In this document: positions 8,221 to 17,779 of the stretch, one piece after another
How positions within the stretch are numbered: position 1 is the first letter of the stretch
Layout of the letters: every line of letters begins with the position of its first letter
NCBI GenBank assembly: GCA_900540705.1
Contig: UQGR01000014.1
Span: forward strand, 1 to 39,884
Source: an uncultured Mollicutes bacterium
GTDB lineage: Bacteria > Bacillota_I > Bacilli_A > Acholeplasmatales > Anaeroplasmataceae
DNA length: 39,884 nt
Direction of reading: 5' to 3'
Program-made: the position numbers and the translations under genes
Notes under the pieces: model-generated
Database searches by the model: none
The model's input: the letters and a program-made list of their open reading frames with translations, nothing else
Told to the model about the DNA's origin: nothing

Positions 8221-9147
8221 ATGATAGTAGAAGTGAAAAATTTAGAGAAGACCTATAGGAATGGGCTTAAGGCCTTGAATGGGGTGAATCTTGAGGTAAG
8301 AGAAAAAGAGATATTTGGATTGTTAGGTCCAAACGGAAGTGGGAAGACAACAACCATCAATTGCATTTTGCAGCTTTTAAATTTTGATTGTGGAGAAGTT
8401 CTGTTATTTGATCAGGAGATGACACCTTCTAGATTGGATTTGAAGGAAAAGATTGGCCTAGTGCCTCAGAATGTGGCTGTGTTTCAGGAATTGACTGTTT
8501 ATGAAAATGTTGATTTCTTTTGCGGACTTTATATCAAAGATAAAAATAAAAGAAGACAGTATGTGGAAGAGGCCTTAGAATTTGTTTCCTTAACGGATTA
8601 TAAGAAATTTTACCCAAAGAAGCTATCTGGAGGCTTACTGCGAAGATTGAATATCGCCTGTGGAATTGTTCATAAGCCGAATCTTATCATCTTTGATGAG
8701 CCAACCGTGGCAGTAGACCCTCAAAGCCGTAATAAGATATTAGAGGGGATTTTAAAGCTGAATGAACAGGGAGCAACCATCATCTATACCTCACATTACA
8801 TGGAGGAGGTAGAACAGCTTTGTTCCTACATAGTAATCATGGATAAGGGACAGGTAATTGCTCACGGAACAAAGGAAAAGCTTAAGGATTCCATAGAAGC
8901 AGGTGCCACAATAACCATAGAGACGTGCAGAGAAGCACTTTCCTGTTTTCAGGGGAAGAACTATATTTTATCCTCTACCTACAAAGATAATGAGCTTATT
9001 CTTCAAACCATAAAGGGTGCATCCTATTTACCTACTATTTTAGATGAGCTTCATCAAAAAAATTATCCAGTTGGGAAAATTTATTCTGAGCTTCCGACCT
9101 TAAATGATGTATTCCTAAATCTTACTGGAAAGGAACTTCGTGATTGA
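8221..9147 (+). CDS. ABC-2 type exporter, ATP-binding protein
   Basis: Complete ABC ATPase, 308 residues from the chosen start. Walker A GPNGSGKTT (36-44), Q-loop Q83, signature LSGG (135-138), Walker B LIIFDE (D159-E160) and the H-loop TSHYMEE are all present. The C-terminal extension is typical of drug or antibiotic exporters. ATG 8221 has GGGGAAAAG upstream; the ATG at 8200 would lie inside the TetR gene without a ribosome site. It powers the two permeases that follow with overlapping reading frames. Confidence 0.93.
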   Translation: MIVEVKNLEKTYRNGLKALNGVNLEVREKEIFGLLGPNGSGKTTTINCILQLLNFDCGEVLLFDQEMTPSRLDLKEKIGLVPQNVAVFQELTVYENVDFFCGLYIKDKNKRRQYVEEALEFVSLTDYKKFYPKKLSGGLLRRLNIACGIVHKPNLIIFDEPTVAVDPQSRNKILEGILKLNEQGATIIYTSHYMEEVEQLCSYIVIMDKGQVIAHGTKEKLKDSIEAGATITIETCREALSCFQGKNYILSSTYKDNELILQTIKGASYLPTILDELHQKNYPVGKIYSELPTLNDVFLNLTGKELRD

Positions 9148-10282
9148 TATGTTATTTTTAACTAGATTAAAGGTTCTTTTAAGAAGAAAGGAAACTCTGT
9201 TTTGGGTACTGATTTTTCCTCTATTGCTGGCAACTGCGGAGTATTTAGCCTTTGGTAATTTTGTGCATTCCACTCCTATTGAAACGATTACGATTGGTAT
9301 GGTAACAGAAGAGGAGTTCAAGCTAGAGGAGATTTACTTTGATGTCTTTAAGGAAGCTGAGCTTGAAGAGGAAAAGAATTTGTATGAGGTAAAGGAATAT
9401 TCCTCAAAGGAATTGGCCTCTAAGGCTCTAGAGGGAGATGAAATTCTTCTTTATATATTTCGCAAAGAAGATCAGATTCAGGTGGAAGCCAAGAAGAACT
9501 CTACTGAGCTAACGATAACCAATTCTGTTCTTAGACAAACCTCAGTTATCCTAGATACGATAAAAGAAGCGTATCAAAATGGCTATCAGGGAACCCCTGA
9601 GGAGATTGTGACTGCCCTCACCAAGGAGATTGATTATTTTGAGGATATCTCGCTAGATAAAAATGCAACCTTCTTTACGATTTATTTCTATGCCTTAATT
9701 GCGATGGCATGTTTATATGCCGCATTTTTTGGAGTTGGAATTACGACGGACATTCGGGCAGATCGTTCTAGCTTAGGTATCCGAATTTCCTCAAGTGTCG
9801 TTTCTAAGCCTAAGCTGATCCTCTCTTATTTTTCAGCAGCCGTTTTATTACAATTGATTTCCTCTATAATTTTATATCTCTATTTGGTTTACATTTTGAA
9901 AATTAGTCTTGGTACTCAGGTGGGGCTCGTCTTACTTACAATGGTTCTTGGAGGAATTGCTGGTATCAGCTTTGGGATGCTGGTTGGAACCTTTAAACTT
10001 GGAGAAAAGAAGAGCGATGGAATTATCAGTGTTGTATCATTAAGTCTATGTGTACTTGCAGGACTGATGGCTGTTGATATAAAGCATATGGTAAATCGGT
10101 ATGCTAGCTTTATAAATTATATTAATCCAGCATCCTTAATTACAGATAGTCTTTATGCCTTATATTACTATGGTACTTATGAACGCTATATTTTATATAC
10201 CTGTCTACTATTTAGCTTCTCAGTTATCATATTAGGGATAGTCTTGTGGAAAACGAGAGGTGAAAAATATGCAAGTTTGTAA
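9140..10282 (+). CDS. ABC-2 type permease
   Basis: Membrane subunit of the exporter, 380 residues. One N-terminal membrane segment (about 22-42) is followed by a large extracytoplasmic domain (about 45-170) rich in Glu and Lys, then five hydrophobic segments between about 175 and 372. This is the classic ABC-2 layout. The GTG start at 9140 has AAAGGA close upstream and overlaps the ATPase gene by 8 nt; an ATG at 9149 is the alternative. Substrate unknown; drug or peptide export is the usual role of this gene order. Confidence 0.85.
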   Translation: MIDMLFLTRLKVLLRRKETLFWVLIFPLLLATAEYLAFGNFVHSTPIETITIGMVTEEEFKLEEIYFDVFKEAELEEEKNLYEVKEYSSKELASKALEGDEILLYIFRKEDQIQVEAKKNSTELTITNSVLRQTSVILDTIKEAYQNGYQGTPEEIVTALTKEIDYFEDISLDKNATFFTIYFYALIAMACLYAAFFGVGITTDIRADRSSLGIRISSSVVSKPKLILSYFSAAVLLQLISSIILYLYLVYILKISLGTQVGLVLLTMVLGGIAGISFGMLVGTFKLGEKKSDGIISVVSLSLCVLAGLMAVDIKHMVNRYASFINYINPASLITDSLYALYYYGTYERYILYTCLLFSFSVIILGIVLWKTRGEKYASL

Positions 10283-11402
10283 ATTGTTTTTAAAAATTGT
10301 CAAAAAAAATATTGGCTTTATATTATTATACTTGGGTATTTTCACGGCACTTACCGTGTTTATGTTTACCAGCATAGAAGAGGATCGTGGGTATGTTGAA
10401 ACTAAGGTGAATGTCTATGTAGAACTGGAGGAAGAAAATACATCAACTAAGGAATTTATGCTCTACTTGGACAATTATATCCAGCAGGTATCCTTAGCAG
10501 GAGAGGCTCAGGTGGATGACGCCTTATTCTGGGACGATATTGATATGTATCTAAAAATCCCTAAAAACTTTTATGAAAGGCTTCTGGAGGGAGAAACAGA
10601 GATTCTTATAATGAAAACTTCACCAGACTCCTTAGCTAGTCAATCCTTGATTTCGGAGATTAATTCTTTTTTCACTCAGGTTAAGGAAAATATTCGTCTT
10701 GAGCTATGCGATAAGGAGGTAGCTTTATCCTATACTAGAAATAGGATTTTAGAAAATAATAGCATAGAGGTTACCCTCACAAGAAAAAGCTCTAATCTTC
10801 TTAATTCTATGTTTAACATGGGTATATATGTAATTTGTGCCCTAACTCTATTATTAGTTGGTATAATATCCTTTGAAATTCGAGCAAAGGATATTTCCCG
10901 TAGATTAAGCATCAGTCCTATGGGGACAAGGAAAAGAAGCCTTTTGCTGGCTTTATGCTATTGCGGGATTTCCATCCTTCTCGTAGGCTTAATCTCTTTA
11001 GTGGGTGTCATTCTTTTTACCGATGCAGTTTTACCTAAGCTAGGGTATTTCATCTTAAATATGAGCTTGTTTGCGGTTACTATGGTATTTATGGCATTAT
11101 TTGTTTCTAGTCTCTTTAAGTCAGGTGTGGCCTTCAACTGTATTGCAGTAATCCTTCCCCTTGCCTCAGGCTTCATTTGTGGTTGTTTTGTGGATTTATC
11201 CTTGATGCCATCCTATACCCAAATTTTAGGACACGCTTTACCGAACATCTATATCGTCAAAGCAAATGCCTATATCAATACTTGTTCCTCCTTTGATTTT
11301 TTAGAATATCTAGGCATTATTTGGCCCTGCTTCCTATTTATGATTGTCTTTCTTTTAGGTACTATTATAACTACGAATCTTTCTGCAAGGTCTGAAAATT
11401 AG
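10269..11402 (+). CDS. ABC-2 type permease, second subunit
   Basis: Second membrane subunit, same topology as the gene before it: one N-terminal segment, an extracytoplasmic domain of about 140 residues, then about five membrane segments. Sequence identity with the first permease looks low, suggesting a heterodimeric pore. ATG 10269 has AGGTGA five bases upstream and lies inside the end of the previous gene (14-nt overlap), so it is translationally coupled. The operon ends here with a terminator. Confidence 0.85.
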   Translation: MQVCKLFLKIVKKNIGFILLYLGIFTALTVFMFTSIEEDRGYVETKVNVYVELEEENTSTKEFMLYLDNYIQQVSLAGEAQVDDALFWDDIDMYLKIPKNFYERLLEGETEILIMKTSPDSLASQSLISEINSFFTQVKENIRLELCDKEVALSYTRNRILENNSIEVTLTRKSSNLLNSMFNMGIYVICALTLLLVGIISFEIRAKDISRRLSISPMGTRKRSLLLALCYCGISILLVGLISLVGVILFTDAVLPKLGYFILNMSLFAVTMVFMALFVSSLFKSGVAFNCIAVILPLASGFICGCFVDLSLMPSYTQILGHALPNIYIVKANAYINTCSSFDFLEYLGIIWPCFLFMIVFLLGTIITTNLSARSEN

Positions 11403-11451
11403 TGGAGAAAAATAAGCTAAAAGAATTAAAAAAATAATAAATTTTGTAAGG

Positions 11452-11497
11452 AAAACCATTTGTTTTATGAATTTTTTAAAATAAGTGGTTTTTTTTT
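11452..11497 (+). terminator. Intrinsic terminator after exporter operon
   Basis: Long A/T-rich hairpin: 16-bp stem (11452-11467 with 11477-11492) containing two G-U pairs, closed by an AAAACC/GGTTTT base and a run of T. Confidence 0.75.
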
Positions 11498-11504
11498 ACT
11501 TTAG

Positions 11505-11533
11505 TTGAAGAAGTCATAGTTTTATGGTAAAAT
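11505..11533 (+). promoter_or_regulatory. Promoter for nusB operon
   Basis: TTGAAG (11505-11510), 17-nt spacer, TAAAAT (11528-11533), about 35 nt before nusB. Confidence 0.65.
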
Positions 11534-11568
11534 GATAATGAAGTTTTTTAAGGATTGGTATTAATATT

Positions 11569-11955
11569 ATGAAGAGAATGGCTAGAATCAAGGCAATGCA
11601 AATTTTATATACGATGGATTTTAATCAAATGGATATTGATACAGCCATTGCTTTTTCGATGGAAGAGGAGCAGGATGAGCTTGCGATTACATTAGCTAGA
11701 ACCTGTGAAGCGAATTTAGAGAAAATAGATGACATTATACGACAAGCTTTAGAGCATTATACGATAGACCGTCTCAATCTTGTAGATAAGGCAATCATTC
11801 GGTTGGCGGTTTCTGAAATGCTTGGTAAAGAACCTAGAGAGGTTATCATCAATGAGGCTTTAGAAATAACAAAGCTCTACTCTGATCAGGGAGACCATAA
11901 GGCTACCAGCTTTAATAACCGTCTTTTGGATAATATAAATAAAATGTTAAAGTAG
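11569..11955 (+). CDS. nusB: Transcription antitermination factor NusB
   Basis: All-helical RNA-binding protein that joins NusE (S10) on boxA to prevent early termination of rRNA transcription. The C-terminal signature is clear: VDKAIIRLAVSEML followed by VIINEALEITKLYSDQGDHK. At 128 residues it is normal. The ribosome site is weak; ATG 11578 is an alternative start three codons later. It heads the nusB-xseA-xseB-tlyA-recN operon. Confidence 0.93.
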   Translation: MKRMARIKAMQILYTMDFNQMDIDTAIAFSMEEEQDELAITLARTCEANLEKIDDIIRQALEHYTIDRLNLVDKAIIRLAVSEMLGKEPREVIINEALEITKLYSDQGDHKATSFNNRLLDNINKMLK

Positions 11956-11963
11956 GTGGGATA

Positions 11964-13172
11964 ATGGAAGAACGGTATTTGACAGTTTCTGCCTTGACAA
12001 AATATATAAAATATAAATTTGACCACGATCATAATTTAGAAGAGGTTTTGCTGGAAGGTGAAATATCTAATTTTAAGCATAATTCCCGTGGGCATTTTTA
12101 TTTTACTCTAAAGGATGAAAATGCGGCGATTTCAGTCACGATGTTTTCTAGCTTTGCTAAAACGGTGAAATTTGAGCCACAGGATGGAATGAAGGTTTTT
12201 GTCAAGGGAAATGTTACGGTATATGAGCCAGCTGGAACCTATCAAATTAACATAAGAGAAATGAAAAGCGACGGCATTGGAGATTTATATCTTGCCTTTC
12301 AAAAATTAAAGGCAGAGCTGGAGAAGGAGGGGCTTTTTTCACCTGAGCACAAGAAGCAGCTTCCACTTTTTCCAACCTGTATTGGCGTAGTAACCTCTCC
12401 AACTGGAGCGGCAATCCGTGATATTATTCATACAGTCTCCAGACGTTACCCTATGACCAGACTGATCCTTTATCCGGCAATTGTTCAAGGAGAGGATGCC
12501 AAGGACGATGTCGTTAAGCAAATCAAGCTAGCCAATGAGCAGGGACTGTGCGACGTCTTAATTGTTGGTCGTGGTGGTGGATCTCTTGAGGATTTATGGG
12601 CATTCAATGAGCGCTGTGTGGCTATGGCTATCTATGATAGTAAAATTCCAATCATTTCAGCGGTTGGACATGAGATAGATTTTACGATTGCGGATTTTGT
12701 GGCAGATGTAAGAGCGGCTACTCCTACAGCGGCAGCAGAGCTGGCAACCCCGTCTGTAGAAATGCTAAAAGGAAATGTGGCGTATTATTTGAGTAGAATG
12801 ACGAAGCATATTCAGCAGATGCTTTTAAATGCGAAGATGGTTATTGCCAATATGGATAGACGGTTGGATGCATTAAATCCAAGGATGAAGCTAGAGCACC
12901 AACGGATTATCTTAAGAGAATATACAAGACAGTTGAGTATTTTGATTCAACGAAGCCTATCTGAAAAGAAGAATCAATATCAAATTTTAATCGGTAAGCT
13001 TGGAGCGTTAAATCCTCTTGCTATTATGGATAAGGGATATTCTATCAGTAGTGTTGGGGATGAAATTATTACGGATGTGACTAAAGTAAATCGAGGGGAC
13101 ACCCTTGTAACCAAAATGAAAAATGGTGAAATTGTAAGTACGATAATTGAGGTGAAGCAAAATGGAAAATAA
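11964..13172 (+). CDS. xseA: Exodeoxyribonuclease VII large subunit
   Basis: Large subunit of the single-strand exonuclease made of XseA and several XseB. It has an N-terminal OB fold (about 1-100, LLEGEISNFKHNSRGHFYFTLKD) described as LEGEISNF and GHFYFTLKD. The catalytic region has GVVTSPTGAAIRD, VGRGGGSLEDLW and SAVGHEIDFTIADF, then RAATPTAAAE and a coiled-coil tail. ATG 11964 follows AGGTGG. It starts 8 nt after nusB and overlaps xseB by 11 nt. folD, which separates nusB and xseA in Bacillus, is absent. Confidence 0.96.
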   Translation: MEERYLTVSALTKYIKYKFDHDHNLEEVLLEGEISNFKHNSRGHFYFTLKDENAAISVTMFSSFAKTVKFEPQDGMKVFVKGNVTVYEPAGTYQINIREMKSDGIGDLYLAFQKLKAELEKEGLFSPEHKKQLPLFPTCIGVVTSPTGAAIRDIIHTVSRRYPMTRLILYPAIVQGEDAKDDVVKQIKLANEQGLCDVLIVGRGGGSLEDLWAFNERCVAMAIYDSKIPIISAVGHEIDFTIADFVADVRAATPTAAAELATPSVEMLKGNVAYYLSRMTKHIQQMLLNAKMVIANMDRRLDALNPRMKLEHQRIILREYTRQLSILIQRSLSEKKNQYQILIGKLGALNPLAIMDKGYSISSVGDEIITDVTKVNRGDTLVTKMKNGEIVSTIIEVKQNGK

Positions 13173-13380
13173 AACCTTTGAGGAGAATTTAAAGGAATTA
13201 GAAGCTATTGTAAGGAAGCTAGAGGATAAGAATATCACACTGGAGGAGGCTGTCAAAAGCTATACCGATGGTTTAGAGTTATCCAAGAAGTGCTATGATA
13301 TCCTAAATACGAACGAACAGCTGGTTGTTCAAAAGATGACAGAAAGTGGCCTAGTAGATTTTCAAAGTGATGCTCAATGA
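13162..13380 (+). CDS. xseB: Exodeoxyribonuclease VII small subunit
   Basis: 72-residue helical-hairpin subunit that binds XseA. The family pattern is visible: FEENLKELEAIVRKLE, LEEAVKSYTDG, then a helix rich in Leu and Lys. The ribosome site GAGGTGA lies inside the end of xseA. It ends in TGA overlapping the tlyA start (ATGA), which also shows that TGA is a stop here. Confidence 0.94.
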   Translation: MENKTFEENLKELEAIVRKLEDKNITLEEAVKSYTDGLELSKKCYDILNTNEQLVVQKMTESGLVDFQSDAQ

Positions 13381-14129
13381 GATTAGACGTCTATTTAGTT
13401 GAACAAGGCTTTTTTAAAACGCGAACAAAGGCCTCTTTAGCCATAAAGTCCCAGGCCATTCTGGTCAATGGTAAAATGATTGATAAGACAAATTATGAGG
13501 TTTCTTCAGAAGTAGAGGTTAAGGTCTTAAAAGAGGTAAATCCCTATGTTTCCAGAGGGGGATTGAAGCTAGAAGCGGCAATTCAAAAATTTTATTTAGA
13601 TTTTAAGGATAAAATTGTTTTAGATATCGGAGCTTCCACAGGAGGGTTTACAGATTGTGCTTTAAAGCATGGGGCAAAGCTTGTCTACGCAGTAGATGTT
13701 GGAACCAATCAGCTAGATGAAACCCTGAGAGGTAGAGAAGATGTCGTCATCTATGAACAAACCAATATTTTAGATGTAAAGGAGCTACCTACTAGGGTGG
13801 ATTACATTGTAATGGATGTTTCTTTTGTAAGCATTGAAAAGCTTTTACCTGCCATTCAGTGCTTTTTAAAGGAGGATAACGCTCTTGTATGTCTAATAAA
13901 GCCTCAGTTTGAGGTTGGCAAAATGTATTTAAAAAATGGGGTTGTAAAGGATAGGACACTTCATATAAAGGTGTTAGAAAAGGTCAATACAGCATTTGAT
14001 TCCATGCAGATGGGAATTGTCAAGCTAGCTCCATCTCCTATATTAGGAGGAAGTGGAAATAAGGAATTTTTAGCCTTAGTCAAAAGAAATGTAAAAAGTA
14101 ATATTAACATAATAGAAGTTTGTAAGTAG
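13377..14129 (+). CDS. tlyA: TlyA-family rRNA 2'-O-methyltransferase
   Basis: S4 RNA-binding domain (about 1-60) followed by an FtsJ-like SAM methyltransferase. The SAM loop is LDIGASTGGFTDCAL. Catalytic-tetrad candidates are the Lys in VSRGGLKLEAA, the Asp in YIVMDVSF and the Lys in CLIKPQFE. In characterised TlyA proteins the targets are 16S and 23S rRNA riboses; some homologues are annotated as haemolysins. It overlaps xseB and precedes recN as in Bacillus, but the arginine repressor gene ahrC, usually between tlyA and recN, is missing. Confidence 0.93.
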   Translation: MRLDVYLVEQGFFKTRTKASLAIKSQAILVNGKMIDKTNYEVSSEVEVKVLKEVNPYVSRGGLKLEAAIQKFYLDFKDKIVLDIGASTGGFTDCALKHGAKLVYAVDVGTNQLDETLRGREDVVIYEQTNILDVKELPTRVDYIVMDVSFVSIEKLLPAIQCFLKEDNALVCLIKPQFEVGKMYLKNGVVKDRTLHIKVLEKVNTAFDSMQMGIVKLAPSPILGGSGNKEFLALVKRNVKSNINIIEVCK

Positions 14130-14138
14130 GTGAGGGGA

Positions 14139-15839
14139 ATGCTGTTAAGTTTAAGTGTAAAAAATTTTGCAATCATAGAAGATATTCATATCGATTTTAA
14201 GGAAGGTATGACTGTATTGACTGGTGAAACAGGTGCAGGAAAATCCTTAATCATCGATACCATCTCCCTTCTTTTAGGACAAAGAGCGGATTCGGATATG
14301 ATTCGGTATGGAGAAAAAAAGGCTAGTATAGAAGGTGTTTTTACCTACCAAAATGATAATATTGATTTTTTACTTGAGCGTTTTGGAATTCCAAAAGCTC
14401 CAACACTTACCATCCTTCGAGAGATTTTAGATACAAGTAAAAATAATATCAGGCTGAATGGAAGTAGTATAAGCTTGACGATGCTTAAGCAAATTGCAAT
14501 GTATTTGGCAGACGTCCACATTCAAAACGATACTTACCGACTATTTAACCCTGATAGCTATCTGTCTATGATAACACCTAAGCAGGATGAAGCTTATGAT
14601 CAGCTGTTCACCTCCTACACCTTGAATTATGCGAAATACCTAGAGGCCTATAAGACCTACGATTATATCGTAAAAAGTCAAAAGAAGACCCAGGAGCGAC
14701 TGGACTATTTAATCTATGAACGAGATGAGCTTGTGGAATTACAATTAAGAAAGAATATAGATGAAGAGCTGAAGAGTGATATTTTAAAGCTTGAAAATTA
14801 TGACAAGGTATTTTCAGGACTAACCCAGTCCTATGAATGCTTAGAAAACTCCTATTTCTCCTTAGACCAAATATATACTGCTGCGTCTAATTTGAAGAAA
14901 ATTGCTGAATTGGATGCCAATTTTCAGCAAAAATATGAAAAAATGTTAGATTGCTACTATATTTTGGATGAAATTAAATCTGATTTAGGGCAACAAATCC
15001 AAAGCCTGGATTTTGACCAGGAGGAGCTCAATGCCAAGCAGGAGCGCCTTTATACCATTGAAAAGGCAAAAAACAAGTATAAAATGAATGTGGATGAGCT
15101 TTTAGCCTACCTAGAGAAAATCACAATGGAAATTGATATGGTCAATGACTATGATGCAGTATTGCTGGAGCATAAAAAGGAAGTAGAAAATCAGTTCAAA
15201 AAATTATGTAAGGCAGCGGTCGCATTATCAGATTATCGCCAAAAGCTTAGCATTGAAATTGAAAAGCAGATTATGAAGGAATGTGCAGCGCTTGACCTAG
15301 AGGATACTAAATTTGAAATTCAATTTTCTAAGGCTTCTTTAGATAATCCTTTTCAACCAGACCTTTTTAAGGAAAGTGGAATTGATGAGATAGATTTTTT
15401 AATTAGCTTCAATCCAGGAGAGCCTCTTAAATCCTTACATAAGGTGGCCTCAGGTGGTGAAATGTCAAGAATTATGCTCGCATTTAAAAGCTACTTTATG
15501 CAGAATTCGGCTTTATCCCTAATGGTATTTGATGAAATAGATACTGGAGTCTCTGGCGCCACTGCCAAGAAGATTGCAAATAAGATGCTTGAGCTATCAA
15601 AAGTTTGCCAGGTTTTATGTATCACACATTTGCCCCAGGTAGCTTCCATCGGAGATTATCATATTCATATCTATAAGGAATTGAATCAAAATCGAACAAC
15701 GACTCATTTTAAATATTTAACCTTAGAGGAGCGAGTAGAAGAGGTTGCATTAATGCTGTCCGGAGACAAGATGAGCCTCTATGCCCTAGAGCATGCAAAA
15801 GCTCTTTTAGAAGAGAAAAACAGAAAAGCAATAGACTAA
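14139..15839 (+). CDS. recN: DNA repair protein RecN
   Basis: SMC-like ATPase recruited early to double-strand breaks. N-terminal Walker A is GETGAGKS (29-36); a long central coiled coil follows, then C-terminal signature SGGEMSRIMLAFK and Walker B LMVFDEIDTGVSG. ATG 14139 gives the canonical MLxxLSxKNFAIIE start and has AGGTGAGG upstream; the GTG at 14130 is that ribosome site itself. Length 566, normal. Last gene of the operon; a terminator overlaps its stop codon. Confidence 0.95.
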   Translation: MLLSLSVKNFAIIEDIHIDFKEGMTVLTGETGAGKSLIIDTISLLLGQRADSDMIRYGEKKASIEGVFTYQNDNIDFLLERFGIPKAPTLTILREILDTSKNNIRLNGSSISLTMLKQIAMYLADVHIQNDTYRLFNPDSYLSMITPKQDEAYDQLFTSYTLNYAKYLEAYKTYDYIVKSQKKTQERLDYLIYERDELVELQLRKNIDEELKSDILKLENYDKVFSGLTQSYECLENSYFSLDQIYTAASNLKKIAELDANFQQKYEKMLDCYYILDEIKSDLGQQIQSLDFDQEELNAKQERLYTIEKAKNKYKMNVDELLAYLEKITMEIDMVNDYDAVLLEHKKEVENQFKKLCKAAVALSDYRQKLSIEIEKQIMKECAALDLEDTKFEIQFSKASLDNPFQPDLFKESGIDEIDFLISFNPGEPLKSLHKVASGGEMSRIMLAFKSYFMQNSALSLMVFDEIDTGVSGATAKKIANKMLELSKVCQVLCITHLPQVASIGDYHIHIYKELNQNRTTTHFKYLTLEERVEEVALMLSGDKMSLYALEHAKALLEEKNRKAID

Positions 15840-15859
15840 AAAATCTATTGCTTCTTTTT
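15826..15859. terminator. Bidirectional terminator recN/HAD phosphatase
   Basis: Perfect 10-bp stem AAGCAATAGA/TCTATTGCTT, 8-nt A-rich loop, T-rich tails in both directions. It includes the last codons of recN and the stop of the convergent gene. Confidence 0.85.
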
Positions 15860-16663
15860 ATGATTGACGTATGAATTTAAGGCTTCCGCCACTCCAGATG
15901 CCTCATTTGAGGCTGTGATGGAATCGGCAATCTTAAGAATTTCGGGAAAAGAATTTGCCATTGCAACTCCAATCTCCGCTCTTTTTATCATTTCAAAATC
16001 ATTGCCGGCATCTCCAATTGCCATTGTTTCTGCCATACCTATGCCTAGATAGCTGGCAAGCTTTTCAAGGGCCATTCCCTTATTAGTTTCTGGATTTAAA
16101 AATTCTAAGAATATTTTAGAGGATCTTACAACGCAATACTTATCCTTAAGCTCGGGATTTAATCTCTTTATAGCAGATGTGATTGTCTCATCATCTCCAA
16201 CTAGCATGCATTTAATGAAGGTGTCGCTATCCTTGATTTGGGTAAAATCTACTATATTATCCTGAATATGATTGATTTTCACCTCTACATCGGTATAAGG
16301 ATTATGCATCGTAGTAATTAAGGTTTCATCACTTTGAAATGCATGGATAAAGGTTCCAAGTCGTAAGGATTCCTGATAAAGCAGCTTTACATCCTTTCCT
16401 GTTATATAGCTAGAAGAAATCACTTGCTTTGTTTTTGAGTTTAGTATTTTCGCTCCATTATAGCAAATTACATAGTCATCATCTGAGGTGAGGTTGAGGG
16501 TTTGAAGAACAGGTGAAACACCCTCTAATGGTCTTCCAGAGGCAATTACTATTTTACAGCCATTCTTTTTTGCTTCCTGAATGGCTTTTCTATTCTCATA
16601 AGAAATATTTTTTTCTTTGTCAAAGAGAGTACCATCTAAATCAATTGTACATAATCGTATCAT
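15845..16663 (-). CDS. Cof-type HAD-superfamily phosphatase
   Basis: Cof/YidA-type hydrolase with the four HAD motifs. Motif I is IDLDGTLF with the nucleophile Asp near the N-terminus, motif II IVIASGRP, motif III a Lys (KGMALEKLA), and motif IV IGDAGNDFEM. Likely a sugar-phosphate or flavin-precursor phosphatase; the substrate cannot be assigned. I chose the ATG at 16663 (272 residues) because AGGTGAT lies just upstream and the ATG at 16681 overlaps an extended -10 element (TGC-TATAAT, 16680-16688). It is inserted against the direction of the recN-spoIVB stretch. Confidence 0.9.
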   Translation of the reverse strand: MIRLCTIDLDGTLFDKEKNISYENRKAIQEAKKNGCKIVIASGRPLEGVSPVLQTLNLTSDDDYVICYNGAKILNSKTKQVISSSYITGKDVKLLYQESLRLGTFIHAFQSDETLITTMHNPYTDVEVKINHIQDNIVDFTQIKDSDTFIKCMLVGDDETITSAIKRLNPELKDKYCVVRSSKIFLEFLNPETNKGMALEKLASYLGIGMAETMAIGDAGNDFEMIKRAEIGVAMANSFPEILKIADSITASNEASGVAEALNSYVNHKKKQ

Positions 16664-16755
16664 TTTCATCACCTGCCCCATTATAGCATATCTGGTAAAA
16701 ATTGGGTATATTTATTTTTTTATCCTGCTCATAATAAGACTGTGGAGGTGTAAAA

Positions 16756-17754
16756 ATGAAGAAAATTATAACCTTTATTATCCTTTTATTTACGACATTT
16801 GGATTATTTACGGCAAGTGCCTATGAATTAAACAAAAATGATAAAATTTATGTTGGTGGTCAATCCATTGGAATTAAGCTGAATTCTGGAGTCATTGTAG
16901 TTGGATCTTATGGTATTTTAGAAAATGGTAAAATTTATAAGCCATGGGAGAAAGCGGAGCTTACAGAAGGAGACCAAATTGTAAGCCTAGACCATTATGA
17001 AATTACCGATGTGAAAAGTCTATTGAAGGCATTAGAGAAAACAAAGGGAAAAGAATGTGACATAACCTACATTCGAAATCATACTTTGATTGAAAAACGT
17101 ATTACTCCAGTTTATTCTGTTGATTCCTATTCTTTAGGACTATATGTGAAGGATTCTATTTTAGGTGTAGGAACTCTGACCTACTATATTGATGAAATTA
17201 ACGCCTATGGAAGCTTAGGACACCAAATTACCTCTCAAGAATTTTACAGCGGTGAAATCTATGAGGCAAAGGTAAATAAGATTGTGAAACCTACTAGAAC
17301 TGAAGCAGGCGAGAAGCGAGCAACAATAGAAGGAAAGTCCATAGGAAATATTCAGAAAAATACCAATACAGGTGTACATGGATATACCAATGACAATTTC
17401 AAAACAAGTGATATGGTCGCATTAGAAATGAAAACAAGAGATGAAATTCAGCTAGGTGATGCTGAGATTTGGACCTGTATCCAAGGAAAAAAAGTTGAAA
17501 AATTTAAAATAAAAATAACAGGTTTAGCCAAACAGAAGACCAAGGACATCAAGGGGATTACATTTGAAGTGGTTGATGAGGATTTGATTGCCGCTACAGG
17601 TGGAATCATCCAAGGAATGTCAGGCTCACCAATTGTTCAGGATAATAAGATTGTTGGTGCAGTTACTCATGTATTATTGAATAACAGTAAAAAAGGATAT
17701 GGAATATATCTAGAATTTATGCTTGAGGATATGGGCATAACCATAAAAAAGTAA
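16756..17754 (+). CDS. spoIVB: SpoIVB-type serine peptidase (S55)
   Basis: Signal/membrane segment at 1-20, PDZ domain (about 45-115), then an S55 peptidase domain. GHQIT carries the likely catalytic His156, VDEDL carries D275/D277, and GMSGSP carries the likely nucleophile S289 by analogy with GDSGGP. In sporulating Firmicutes SpoIVB is secreted into the space between forespore and mother cell and triggers sigma-K activation. It follows recN as in Bacillus, but spo0A, normally next, is absent. GGAGGTG precedes the ATG. This suggests a spore-forming or recently non-sporulating ancestor. Confidence 0.88.
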   Translation: MKKIITFIILLFTTFGLFTASAYELNKNDKIYVGGQSIGIKLNSGVIVVGSYGILENGKIYKPWEKAELTEGDQIVSLDHYEITDVKSLLKALEKTKGKECDITYIRNHTLIEKRITPVYSVDSYSLGLYVKDSILGVGTLTYYIDEINAYGSLGHQITSQEFYSGEIYEAKVNKIVKPTRTEAGEKRATIEGKSIGNIQKNTNTGVHGYTNDNFKTSDMVALEMKTRDEIQLGDAEIWTCIQGKKVEKFKIKITGLAKQKTKDIKGITFEVVDEDLIAATGGIIQGMSGSPIVQDNKIVGAVTHVLLNNSKKGYGIYLEFMLEDMGITIKK

Positions 17755-17779
17755 AAAGCGCATTTCGCGCTTTTTATCT
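17753..17779. terminator. Bidirectional terminator spoIVB/small membrane protein
   Basis: AAAAAGCGC-ATTTC-GCGCTTTTT, nine perfect pairs with a 5-nt loop, ending both converging genes. Confidence 0.9.
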
